Part shown: positions 43,377-51,264 of the stretch, one piece after another
Numbering within the stretch: position 1 is the first letter of the stretch
Layout of the letters: each line of letters opens with the position of its first letter
Assembly: GCF_014197245.1 (NCBI RefSeq)
Contig: NZ_JACIFF010000003.1
Location: 384,077 to 448,076, forward strand
DNA from: Neolewinella aquimaris
Lineage (GTDB): Bacteria; Bacteroidota; Bacteroidia; Chitinophagales; Saprospiraceae
Length of the DNA stretch: 64,000 bases
Reading direction: 5' to 3'
The notes under the pieces: model-generated
Told to the model about the DNA's origin: nothing
Database searches by the model: none
What the model saw: the letters and a program-made list of their open reading frames with translations, nothing else
Made by a program: the position numbers and the translations under genes

Positions 43377-43829
43377 TTACTTGAGCCGGTCGAGCAGCGT
43401 GTTAAGGTGCTCGATCTCAGTCTCCGACAGTCGTTCGCTAATCATTGTGTCCAGTTGCCTCCTGTTGCGGTTGATCGCCGACAACAGTGACCTACCCTGG
43501 GTAGTGATGGTCGCACGGTTGCTTCGCTTGTCGTGATCCGAGGGAAACTTACTGATTAGGTTCTTCTTCTCCAGGCGATCCACCAGGCGGCTAGCGTCCG
43601 ACATTTTATCGGCCAACATGTCCCGGATCTCCTGAATGGACAGGGAGTCCGGTGACCGGTCGTTCAAAATGCGTAGGATATTGTACTGCTTCGGTGTGAC
43701 GCCGTGGGGCAGAAGGAACTGCCGCATGCTGTTGTTGATCCAGCTGCAACTGTGTAAAATGTTGAAACGTAAATCACGAAACTGATCATCGGAGATGATT
43801 CCGTTGCGTCCAAAATCTTCATTTTTCAT
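43377..43829 (-). CDS. MarR family transcriptional regulator
   Basis: A 150-residue winged-helix regulator: MRQFLLPHGVTPKQYNILRI, DRSPDSLSIQEIRDMLADKM, recognition helix SDASRLVDRLEKKNLISKFP, wing DHDKRSNRATITTQGRSLLS, then a C-terminal dimer helix. MarR proteins bind short palindromes and respond to small phenolics or oxidants; the ligand here is unknown. It precedes the LolC/E-type permease gene by 24 bp. Its own promoter element is at 43885. Confidence 0.9.
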   Translation of the reverse strand: MKNEDFGRNGIISDDQFRDLRFNILHSCSWINNSMRQFLLPHGVTPKQYNILRILNDRSPDSLSIQEIRDMLADKMSDASRLVDRLEKKNLISKFPSDHDKRSNRATITTQGRSLLSAINRNRRQLDTMISERLSETEIEHLNTLLDRLK

Positions 43830-43884
43830 TGGGTAGGGCTTGTTGGGGTTAGCGCAATCTGGTAGTTATAACAAGGGGTAATAG

Positions 43885-43892
43885 CAAAAGTA
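43885..43892 (-). promoter_or_regulatory. Candidate -7 element TACTTTTG for marR
   Basis: Minus-strand TACTTTTG, a perfect TAnnTTTG match, about 55 bp before the MarR start. No TTG at -33. Confidence 0.45.
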
Positions 43893-44087
43893 ACAAATAA
43901 GCGTAAATGTTCTGAAATATAAGCAATTCAAAAACTAATTTCTGCAATCTTAGTGGTCTAACAGCTATAAGTCTAATTCGTGTCGATACGTTCGATCCTG
44001 TTCGCCGGTGTTTAACGTTGAATTAATAAACTCGCAACGGCCACCGCCCCGAATTTGACGTTTAAGACTACGAAAGCCAACCTACTT

Positions 44088-44771
44088 ATGAAAGCTATTT
44101 TGATCACTCTTTCGCTGCTCATCGCGTTCCTCCCCCTGTCCGCCCAGGACGGATATTACGGAAAGGCGTCCGACAGCGATCCCGCTGCCAAACAAATTTT
44201 GGAGCAGATTCGCGATAAATACGATGGGTTCAACACCCTAGCGGCCAACTTCCGCCTGGAATTGCAATTTCCCGGACAGCCGGCGGAAATTCAGCGCGGC
44301 ACGCTCAGCCGGCAGGGAGATCTGGTGCGCTTCAAGCTTGGCGATCAGGAAGGAATCATTAACAAGGAAGCTGCCTACTTCATCCTTCACGCCAGCAAGG
44401 AAGTACAGATCAATGACCTTCCGGCGCCCGGCGAAACCACCGGTATGCTTACCCCCCAGAACCTTTTCTCTTTCTACGAAGGGGATCAGTACATATTCGC
44501 TCTCCAGGGAGAGGAAGTACAGGACGGCAACCGCCTCATGGTCATCGAAATGAAACCCGTTGATCGCAACGCCAGTGACTTTACGAAACTACGGTTGCTG
44601 GTCGACGACAAGCGCAAGGAGATCGTTTCCGTGAGGGCCTTCAGCCGCGATGGTAGCACCTACGCCTTCTTCCTTGACACCCCCCGCGGCAACGCTCCGC
44701 TGGCCGACGGCACCTTCACCTTCAGCAAAGCTGAGTTTCCCGGCTATCACGTCGAAGATTTGCGTTTCTAA
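44088..44771 (+). CDS. LolA-like outer-membrane lipoprotein carrier
   Basis: A 227-residue periplasmic protein from ATG 44088 with a signal peptide (MKAILITLSLLIAFLPLSAQ). The mature part has the LolA pattern: ILEQIRDKYDGFNTLAANFR, GTLSRQGDLVRFKLGDQEGI, LTPQNLFSFYEGDQYIFAL, and VSVRAFSRDGSTYAFFLD. LolA carries lipoproteins from LolCDE to the outer membrane. It lies near, but on the opposite strand to, the LolC/E-type permease, which gives modest contextual support. Confidence 0.78.
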   Translation: MKAILITLSLLIAFLPLSAQDGYYGKASDSDPAAKQILEQIRDKYDGFNTLAANFRLELQFPGQPAEIQRGTLSRQGDLVRFKLGDQEGIINKEAAYFILHASKEVQINDLPAPGETTGMLTPQNLFSFYEGDQYIFALQGEEVQDGNRLMVIEMKPVDRNASDFTKLRLLVDDKRKEIVSVRAFSRDGSTYAFFLDTPRGNAPLADGTFTFSKAEFPGYHVEDLRF

Positions 44772-44831
44772 TCTGGCGGGGACGCGGGTGCAGGGCTGAC
44801 AACCAAGGAGCCGCGTTCCCGTTTGACCTGC

Positions 44832-46211
44832 ATGGAACGACCTACCCTCGTTATTGCCGGCGCGACCGGCTTTATCGGCCGCTGGTTCATCGAACGCTAT
44901 CACCGTGAGTATCGGATCATCGCGCTTAGCCGCAGCACTATGCGCCCCGATCCGGACTACGACAAAGCCGAATGGAGAAAAGTAGAACTTTACTCAATTA
45001 CCAGTACCGAAAAAGGGCTAGAGGGGGCGGATATGGCACTCTACCTGGTGCATTCGATGTCTCCTTCTACGCGTCTGTCACAGGGCAGTTTTGAGGACAC
45101 CGACCTGCTACTAGCCGACAACTTCGCCCGTGCCGCCAGCAACCGAGGAATAAAGCAAATTCTATTCGTGGGTGGTCTACTTCCTAGTGATGAAGTGCCC
45201 GAACAGTACAGCCGTCACCTACGCAGCCGCCGGGAGGTCGAGCTTACCCTGGCCTCCACCGGGGTGCCCGTGACCACGCTTCGTGCCGGTATTATTGTCG
45301 GGGCGGGCGGCTCCTCCTTTCAAATGATCGAAAAGTTGGTCCGGCGCCTCCCGGTGATGATCTGCCCGTCCTGGTGCCAGTCCGTAACCCACCCCATCGA
45401 CTTAGACGACGCACTAAAGATCATCGATCACTGTCTGGGAAATACGTCTACTTACGACCAGGCCATCGACATTGGTGGTGCCGACACTACAACCTATATG
45501 AGCATGTTAGGCACCGTGGCCAGCTTGCTGGGTAAGCGCCGCATCCTGCGGCCCGTCCGCTACTTCAGCCCCGGACTTTCCACCTTCTGGGTGAGCAACT
45601 TTACCGATACCTCCGGTGATTTAGTCAAGCCCCTGGTCGAGAGCTTGCGGCATCGCATGGTCGCTGCCGACAGCAACGTCCTCTCCACTTTTCCCGATCG
45701 CCTGAACTTCAGGGAATCGGCAAGCAAGGTCCTGTTTACCCCCTCGACCCTATCGCCTTTACCACAGCGGGTACCCGAGCGGGAGGAGAAAAACACCGTC
45801 CGGAGCGTTCAACGCTTGCCCAATCCCCGACGCCATACGGCTACTTTTGTGGCCAGACTGTACCAGCGCTGGTTACCCGTTTTCTTCCGGGCGCTGGTGG
45901 GAGTAAAGAGTTCGGGTGAACACTCTACGTTTCAGGTCATGGGTGTTCCCCTACTGAAGCTCACCTTCATCCCGAGCCGGAGCGATGATCACCGCCAGCT
46001 GTTCTACATCGTCGGGGGGCTACTGGTGAAGCGTAAAAACAAGGGCTGGTTAGAATTTCGGAGCGTACTGAATGATCGCTACATCATCTCTGCAATTCAT
46101 GACTTTGTGCCGTCGCTACCCTGGTATCTCTACATCATGACTCAGGCACCCGCTCACTCCTGGGTAATGAAGCGGTTTGGAGATTATCTGTCCCACAAAG
46201 AATCTAATTGA
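44832..46211 (+). CDS. NAD(P)-binding oxidoreductase with DUF2867-like C-terminus
   Basis: A 459-residue protein from ATG 44832. Residues 1-220 form an atypical SDR/NmrA domain (TLVIAGATGFIGRWFIERYH with GATGFIG; VTTLRAGIIVGAGG). The C-terminal half resembles DUF2867 (LEFRSVLNDRYIISAIHDFV; PSLPWYLYIMTQAPAHSWVM). The combination matches YbjT/ complex I-assembly-like families with unclear substrate. It starts 60 bp after the LolA-like gene, in the same direction, and the aldo/keto reductase follows 33 bp after. Confidence 0.8.
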   Translation: MERPTLVIAGATGFIGRWFIERYHREYRIIALSRSTMRPDPDYDKAEWRKVELYSITSTEKGLEGADMALYLVHSMSPSTRLSQGSFEDTDLLLADNFARAASNRGIKQILFVGGLLPSDEVPEQYSRHLRSRREVELTLASTGVPVTTLRAGIIVGAGGSSFQMIEKLVRRLPVMICPSWCQSVTHPIDLDDALKIIDHCLGNTSTYDQAIDIGGADTTTYMSMLGTVASLLGKRRILRPVRYFSPGLSTFWVSNFTDTSGDLVKPLVESLRHRMVAADSNVLSTFPDRLNFRESASKVLFTPSTLSPLPQRVPEREEKNTVRSVQRLPNPRRHTATFVARLYQRWLPVFFRALVGVKSSGEHSTFQVMGVPLLKLTFIPSRSDDHRQLFYIVGGLLVKRKNKGWLEFRSVLNDRYIISAIHDFVPSLPWYLYIMTQAPAHSWVMKRFGDYLSHKESN

Positions 46212-46244
46212 GAACTCGTTCCGCCAAAGTCCGTTCATGGCGGT

Positions 46245-47057
46245 ATGAAAACTCAACGACTAAACAACGGACTCGAAATGCCCCGCCTCGGTCTCGGCGT
46301 ATGGCAATCCAATAACGGGCAGGAAGCCATCTATGCCATACACTGGGCATTCGAGGCGGGTTACCGCCACATCGATACCGCCCGGATTTACAAGAACGAG
46401 GAAGCAGTCGGGAAGGCGATCAAGCAGGCAGAACTGCCCCGACAGGACGTATGGCTGACCACCAAGATCTGGAACGACGACATTCGCGAAGGCCGAACTA
46501 CGGCAGCCCTCGAAGAAAGCCTGCGGCGGCTACAGACCGACTACGTCGACCTGATCCTGCTTCACTGGCCGGTCGACGGAAAAGCGGCAGCGTGGCAAGA
46601 ACTTGAACGCGCGCTGGAACAGGGGAAAGTGCGCAGCATCGGGCTGAGCAACTTTATGGAAGCGGATATTGAGGAAATCATCGCTGCGGGTAATGTTGTA
46701 CCGGCCGTCAACCAGATCGAATATCACCCTTACCTCGTACAGGCGGAGGCAATTGCGGCGAGTGACGAGCACGACATTGCAATCACGGCCTGGAGTCCAC
46801 TGATGCAGGGCAAGTTTCTCCAGGAACCCCTCTTTGCCGAGATCGCCAAGCGCTACAATAAAACGCCGGCACAGGTAGTCCTGCGTTGGTGTGTGCAGAA
46901 CGACGTAATCGTGATCCCCAAAAGCGTTCACCAGAGTCGCATCAACGAGAACGGCCAGCTGTTTGACTTCGAATTGCAGGAAAGCGACATGGTGGCCATC
47001 GACCAACTGGAGCGGGGGCAGCGCTTCGGGCCGGACCCCCACAATTTTGATTTTTAG
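46245..47057 (+). CDS. Aldo/keto reductase
   Basis: A 270-residue TIM-barrel NADPH-dependent reductase. The catalytic tetrad is Asp44 (HIDTARIYKNEEAVG), Tyr49, Lys74 (LTTKIW) and His107 (LILLHWPVDG). VRSIGLSNFMEADIEEI and the cofactor phosphate region VIPKSVHQSRINENGQLFDF match family signatures (NADPH). It reduces aldehydes or ketones; substrate not predictable. It follows the DUF2867-type oxidoreductase by 33 bp. Confidence 0.93.
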   Translation: MKTQRLNNGLEMPRLGLGVWQSNNGQEAIYAIHWAFEAGYRHIDTARIYKNEEAVGKAIKQAELPRQDVWLTTKIWNDDIREGRTTAALEESLRRLQTDYVDLILLHWPVDGKAAAWQELERALEQGKVRSIGLSNFMEADIEEIIAAGNVVPAVNQIEYHPYLVQAEAIAASDEHDIAITAWSPLMQGKFLQEPLFAEIAKRYNKTPAQVVLRWCVQNDVIVIPKSVHQSRINENGQLFDFELQESDMVAIDQLERGQRFGPDPHNFDF

Positions 47058-47129
47058 TACCAGCTACCCGAACATATTATTCCAGGACAATTTTAACCGA
47101 GCGGACGCACCCCCCCCCCAACCGAATCC

Positions 47130-47750
47130 ATGAGCGAATCCCACTTCTCCATTCTACGATCGTCGCTTTCCGGCGGGGCGATCTCCGCGCTGGTCATCTT
47201 TTTCGGTACAAAGTTTCTTGGCAACATTTCGGATGCGGAGGCCATCGACAACCTGCGGGAAATTCGGCCGACGCTTCGATTTACCGCGAGCGGGGCAATG
47301 ACCTCGACGGCAACCATTCTTGCCCTGATGCTTACCCTGCTTTCGTTCAGCCAGAATGCCGACCGGAAACTGAAGGGATATCACTACGATCGAATCTGGT
47401 GGATTGCCCGCTTCGCCGCCATTGTTTTCGTGGCGGCCCTTATTCTGTTGATGTTGCTTAACGTACCCATCAACAATGCAGAGGAAACACTCGCCGGCAC
47501 CTACAATGTGGTCTACTACATAATGCTGGTGTATGCCGCCATTATCGGTGGATTTATGATTACCATCATTCTGCTGCTCTACCAAGCCGCCCGCGACATC
47601 ATCCTCATTGCTCATCCCAACCAAACGGCGGCGGACCTTTACATCAGCGACGACGACGGGGAGCTACTCACCAAGCGGGAACGGGAACGGATGCACCCAC
47701 CGGATTCGGAGGATTCAGATAAGCAGGGTACCGCCGGCCAATCCGCGTAA
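47130..47750 (+). CDS. Hypothetical inner membrane protein
   Basis: A 206-residue membrane protein with about four hydrophobic segments (ALVIFFGTKFLG; TATILALMLTLLSFSQ; ARFAAIVFVAALILLMLLN; YIMLVYAAIIGGFMITIILL) and a charged cytosolic tail (LLTKRERERMHPPDSEDSDK). No family is recognised. It lies between the aldo/keto reductase and citrate synthase genes, on the same strand. Confidence 0.7.
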   Translation: MSESHFSILRSSLSGGAISALVIFFGTKFLGNISDAEAIDNLREIRPTLRFTASGAMTSTATILALMLTLLSFSQNADRKLKGYHYDRIWWIARFAAIVFVAALILLMLLNVPINNAEETLAGTYNVVYYIMLVYAAIIGGFMITIILLLYQAARDIILIAHPNQTAADLYISDDDGELLTKRERERMHPPDSEDSDKQGTAGQSA

Positions 47751-47886
47751 AATTCCGTTATTTGCCGAACGGACCGCCGCCGGTTGTCCGGTGACGAACC
47801 CTACCTACACGGGGGCGTTAGCCAGTTATCCTCCGCCGCGTGCGGGAAGTCGATCGTGACCATATTTTCAAATTCTTACACCCTTA

Positions 47887-49191
47887 ATGGAAGCCCTCAA
47901 ACAGAAATTCGCCGACAAAGCCCTCGCCCTCTACCAGGAATTACGCACCATCGCCAAGGAAAAGGGATCCACCAAAGTAGATGAGGTTACCCTCGGGCAG
48001 GTACTCGGCGGAGCGCGTGGTATTAAAATGATGCTCTGGGAAACGAGTCAGCTCGACGCAACCAAGGGCATTCGGTTCAGGGGCTACTCCATCCCCGAGG
48101 TAAAGGAGAAACTTCCCAGCGGCCCCCAGGGTGAACCGAAACCCGAAGGACTCTTCTGGCTCATGCTGACGGGTGAGGTACCCACCGCGGAGCAGGTCGA
48201 CGCCCTTACGCAGGAGTGGCACCGGCGGGCCGACATCCCCCAGCAGGTGTACACTACCCTCGACAGTATGCCGGCCGATACCCACCCGATGACCCAGTTT
48301 ACCATCGGGATCATGGCCATGCAGTCGGACAGCGTTTTCTCCCGCCGGTATGCGGAAGGCCTGCCGAAGTCTGAATACTGGGATGCCGTCTACGAAGACA
48401 GCATGAACCTCATTGCACGTTTGCCCCACGTAGCCGCCTACATTTACCGGCGCGCATTCAAGGGCGGAGCACACATCGAGCCGGATACCAGCCTCGACTA
48501 CAGCGCGAACTACGCCCACATGCTGGGCAGCGACGATGAAGATTTCCGCAGCCTCATGCGGCTCTACCTCACGATCCACGCCGATCACGAGGGCGGAAAT
48601 GCCTCGGCTCATACCGTCAGCCTGGTTGGATCTACCCTGAGTGATCCGTACCTCGCGTTTTCCGCGGGAATGAATGCCCTGGCCGGACCCCTCCATGGAC
48701 TGGCCAATCAGGAGGTCATCAAGTGGATCTTCGAAATGATCGACAGCCTCGGGACGGAAACGCCCACCGAGGAGCAAATTGCCGATTACGTCCAGCAAAC
48801 CCTCGATGAGGGAAAAGTGATACCGGGATACGGACATGCGGTGCTCCGCGAACCAGACCCCCGCTTCACCGCCCAACGCCGCTTCGCCGAGCAGTACGTC
48901 AAGGATAGCGATCTGATTACCACCGTGTGGAAAATCTTCGACGTGGTGCCCCCGATCCTTCAGGGACTAGGTAAGGTCAAGAATCCCTGGCCGAACGTAG
49001 ACGCCCACTCCGGAGCACTTCTCGTTCACTACGGATTTCGGGAATTCAGCTACTACACCGTGCTGTTCGGAGTCAGCCGGGCATTCGGGGTACTGGCCGC
49101 CGGTATCTGGAGCCGGGCTCTTGGAATGCCACTCGAGCGACCTAAGTCAGTAACCAGCGACTGGGTCAAGGCCCAGGTGAAAGACAATTAA
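47887..49191 (+). CDS. Citrate synthase, eukaryotic (mitochondrial-type)
   Basis: A 434-residue citrate (Si)-synthase that condenses acetyl-CoA and oxaloacetate. It resembles the animal mitochondrial enzyme more than the E. coli GltA type: HADHEGGNASAHT, MNALAGPLHGLANQEV, VIPGYGHAVLREPDPR, KNPWPNVDAHSGALLVHYG, YYTVLFGVSRAFGVLA and SRALGMPLERPKS. Catalytic residues correspond to His270, His317 and Asp372. No mitochondrial targeting sequence. It is followed after 23 bp by gcvH, then vanZ and tonB. Confidence 0.94.
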   Translation: MEALKQKFADKALALYQELRTIAKEKGSTKVDEVTLGQVLGGARGIKMMLWETSQLDATKGIRFRGYSIPEVKEKLPSGPQGEPKPEGLFWLMLTGEVPTAEQVDALTQEWHRRADIPQQVYTTLDSMPADTHPMTQFTIGIMAMQSDSVFSRRYAEGLPKSEYWDAVYEDSMNLIARLPHVAAYIYRRAFKGGAHIEPDTSLDYSANYAHMLGSDDEDFRSLMRLYLTIHADHEGGNASAHTVSLVGSTLSDPYLAFSAGMNALAGPLHGLANQEVIKWIFEMIDSLGTETPTEEQIADYVQQTLDEGKVIPGYGHAVLREPDPRFTAQRRFAEQYVKDSDLITTVWKIFDVVPPILQGLGKVKNPWPNVDAHSGALLVHYGFREFSYYTVLFGVSRAFGVLAAGIWSRALGMPLERPKSVTSDWVKAQVKDN

Positions 49192-49214
49192 ACCATCCAA
49201 GTAAGCCAAATTTT

Positions 49215-49604
49215 ATGAACGTTCCCGACCACCTTTTATATACCGAGGAGCACGAGTGGGTGCTGATCGAAGGCAACATCGCCACCATCGGTATCACTGA
49301 CTTTGCCCAGGAACAACTGGACGAACTGGTCTACGTCGAGGTAGATACGGTAGGCGAAACGCTTGACCGCAACGAAGTCTTCGGAACCGTCGAAGCCATC
49401 AAGACAACCAGCGACCTGTTCATGCCACTTGCCGGCAAGGTCATCGAGTTCAACCCTGAACTCAACGAGAGCGAAGGGGACAACCCCACCATGGTCAACG
49501 AGGACGCTTACGGCAAGGGCTGGATCGTCAAGGTGGAACTTTCCGACCCCGATGACCGGGAGGGACTGCTCGACGCGGCCGCCTACGCGAAATTAATCGG
49601 ATAA
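49215..49604 (+). CDS. gcvH: Glycine cleavage system H protein
   Basis: A 129-residue lipoyl carrier that shuttles the aminomethyl group in glycine cleavage. The lipoylated lysine is Lys63 in FGTVEAIKTTSDLFMPLAGK. N-terminal YTEEHEWVLIEGNIATIGIT and NPTMVNEDAYGKGWIVKVEL are typical. GcvT and GcvP are not in the window. It is 5 bp upstream of vanZ. Confidence 0.95.
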   Translation: MNVPDHLLYTEEHEWVLIEGNIATIGITDFAQEQLDELVYVEVDTVGETLDRNEVFGTVEAIKTTSDLFMPLAGKVIEFNPELNESEGDNPTMVNEDAYGKGWIVKVELSDPDDREGLLDAAAYAKLIG

Positions 49605-49609
49605 CTTTT

Positions 49610-50050
49610 ATGGGCCAACCACCAAAATCGGCCGTCGCTACATCTTACCACCGTCAGCAGCTACAACGGTACGTTTGTCTGGCGTACGCTTGCCTGATCA
49701 CCTACGTGAGTTTAGCCCCAGGCCAGCGCATTCCGGGAATTTTTGACTGGGGACAGCTATTTTCACCGGATAAGGTTGCACATTTTGGCGCTTACGCCAT
49801 TTTTGCAGTATTATTGTCTTTCTCAATCAGAGCATCCTCCGTACGGAAGCAAGCGGCAACGGCCGCTGCCGCCGCCACCCTCTTCGGAGTACTAATGGAG
49901 GTGTTACAGGGAGTTGCCGGTACCGGTAGGGATTTCGATCCCGTCGATATGGTAGCCAACCTGATTGGGTCGGTCCTCGGAGGATTCATCTTTTTGGCCC
50001 TCCATCATTTTGTAGATAAGTACTTCACTACGTTGAAGTCGCAGCAATAA
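49610..50050 (+). CDS. VanZ family membrane protein
   Basis: A 146-residue membrane protein with four hydrophobic segments and the VanZ-type motif DKVAHFGAYAIFAVLLSF and TAAAAATLFGVLMEVLQGVA. VanZ-like proteins are linked to glycopeptide resistance in enterococci but have unknown roles in Bacteroidota. It lies between gcvH and tonB, a neighbourhood I recall from other Bacteroidota. Confidence 0.8.
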   Translation: MGQPPKSAVATSYHRQQLQRYVCLAYACLITYVSLAPGQRIPGIFDWGQLFSPDKVAHFGAYAIFAVLLSFSIRASSVRKQAATAAAAATLFGVLMEVLQGVAGTGRDFDPVDMVANLIGSVLGGFIFLALHHFVDKYFTTLKSQQ

Positions 50051-50068
50051 CTTTTATAAACCTTTGTC

Positions 50069-51004
50069 ATGGGAGACCTATCAATTAGTGGTAGCACCCT
50101 GGCGATTACTCTAATAGCTATTCTGGCTTTGCTCATTGGGCTCATTGTAATGATGCGCAACGTGTACAAAAAAAGAACGGAAAAGGGAATCGCCGGTGAG
50201 TATACCGAAGCCGCAGATAAGAACAGCTCGTACATCGAGAACCGCGCCAAGTACGAGCGGGTCGATGTGTTCGGACTCAGTTCCACCTTCTTCAATTTCG
50301 GTCTGGCACTCGCCGTAGGCCTGTCGCTCCTCGCCTTCGCCTGGACGCAGTACTCCGCAGAGATCATCATTCCGGCAGGAGCGCTCGAACTGGACGAGGA
50401 GATCGAAATGGAACCACCCCGGACGGCCGAACCCCCCCCGCCCCCGCCCCCGCCCCCGCCACCGGTGATCGAGGAAGTACCGGAGGAAGAACTTATCGAG
50501 GAAGATCCCCCCGAGTTTGAGGACACTTCCGTCGACGAAGAAACCATCATGGAGGAAGCCCCGCCCGAAGTAAAGGAGGACAAGGCACCGCCCCCACCCC
50601 CGCCACCCCCGCCACCGCCACCCGCCCCCGAAGTAGAGGAGATCTTTAAGGTCGTAGAGCAAATGCCCCTCTTCCCCGGTTGCGATGACCTGGGCAGCTA
50701 CGCGGAAAAGAAAGCCTGTGCCGACAAGAAGATGCTCGAATTCATCTACGGCAACATCAAGTATCCCGCGATCGCCCGTGAGAACGGCGTGGAAGGAATG
50801 GCCGTTGTCTCCTTCGTTGTCGAGAAAGACGGAACCGTTACCGACGCCAAGGTCGTCCGTAACCCGGGTGCGAAAACCGGTGAAGAAGCCCTCCGCGTAG
50901 TCAACCTCATGAACGAGAAAGGCCTCAAGTGGAGCCCCGGTAAGCAGGGTGGACGTAACGTTCGCGTACAGTTCAACCTCCCCGTGAAGTTCAAACTGGA
51001 GTAA
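50069..51004 (+). CDS. tonB: Energy transducer TonB, two-helix form
   Basis: A 311-residue TonB. It has two hydrophobic segments, near 10-30 (STLAITLIAILALLIGLIVM) and 73-95 (FFNFGLALAVGLSLLAFAW), instead of the usual single one. Two poly-proline runs (about 124-133 and 179-190) and acidic linkers (EEVPEEELIEEDPPEFED) span the periplasm. The C-terminal TonB domain is present (NIKYPAIARENGVEGMAVVS; KWSPGKQGGRNVRVQFNLPV). It energises outer-membrane receptors such as SusC. Ends in an intrinsic terminator. Confidence 0.88.
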   Translation: MGDLSISGSTLAITLIAILALLIGLIVMMRNVYKKRTEKGIAGEYTEAADKNSSYIENRAKYERVDVFGLSSTFFNFGLALAVGLSLLAFAWTQYSAEIIIPAGALELDEEIEMEPPRTAEPPPPPPPPPPPVIEEVPEEELIEEDPPEFEDTSVDEETIMEEAPPEVKEDKAPPPPPPPPPPPPAPEVEEIFKVVEQMPLFPGCDDLGSYAEKKACADKKMLEFIYGNIKYPAIARENGVEGMAVVSFVVEKDGTVTDAKVVRNPGAKTGEEALRVVNLMNEKGLKWSPGKQGGRNVRVQFNLPVKFKLE

Positions 51005-51024
51005 ACACTCCTTCCCGTTTACTG

Positions 51025-51064
51025 AAAAAAGAGCCGGTATCCCCCAGGATGCCGGCTCTTTTCA
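51025..51064 (+). terminator. Intrinsic terminator after tonB
   Basis: AAAAAAGAGCCGG and the complementary CCGGCTCTTTT arms enclose a short loop, followed by TTTTC. It lies 20 bp after the tonB stop. Confidence 0.78.
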
Positions 51065-51117
51065 TTTGGGCTTAATGGGGATAAACTTACCGGGGAGAGA
51101 AAATTCATTTCCCACCC

Positions 51118-51125
51118 TATATTTG
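51118..51125 (+). promoter_or_regulatory. Promoter -7 element TATATTTG of tRNA-Pro
   Basis: Perfect TAnnTTTG match ending 7 bp before the tRNA-Pro 5' end. No TTG at -33. Confidence 0.55.
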
Positions 51126-51132
51126 TTCCGCG

Positions 51133-51206
51133 CGGGATGTAGCGCAGCCCGGTAGCGCGCGTCGTTCGGGACGACGAGGCCGCTGGTTCGAATCCAGTCA
51201 TCCCGA
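51133..51206 (+). tRNA. tRNA-Pro (anticodon CGG)
   Basis: A 74-nt tRNA: acceptor CGGGATG with CATCCCG, anticodon stem CGTCG/CGACG with loop TTCGGGA giving anticodon CGG (codon CCG), and a GGTTCGAATCC T-loop. CCA is not genomically encoded as such. A spurious MTGFEPAASSS-type frame on the opposite strand is not a gene. Confidence 0.92.
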
Positions 51207-51264
51207 CTCCACGAAGCCAAATTGCCCCGCAGTTTGGCTTTTTCATTGCACCTGCGTCCCCGCC

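Noticed and set aside
50430-50630. CCGCCC tandem repeats as a possible CRISPR or VNTR
   Set aside because: They encode the proline runs of TonB; there are no spacers.
51019-51246. A 75-codon minus-strand frame containing MTGFEPAASSSRTTRA
   Set aside because: It is the antisense of tRNA-Pro (51133-51206); frames of this kind are a well-known annotation artefact.
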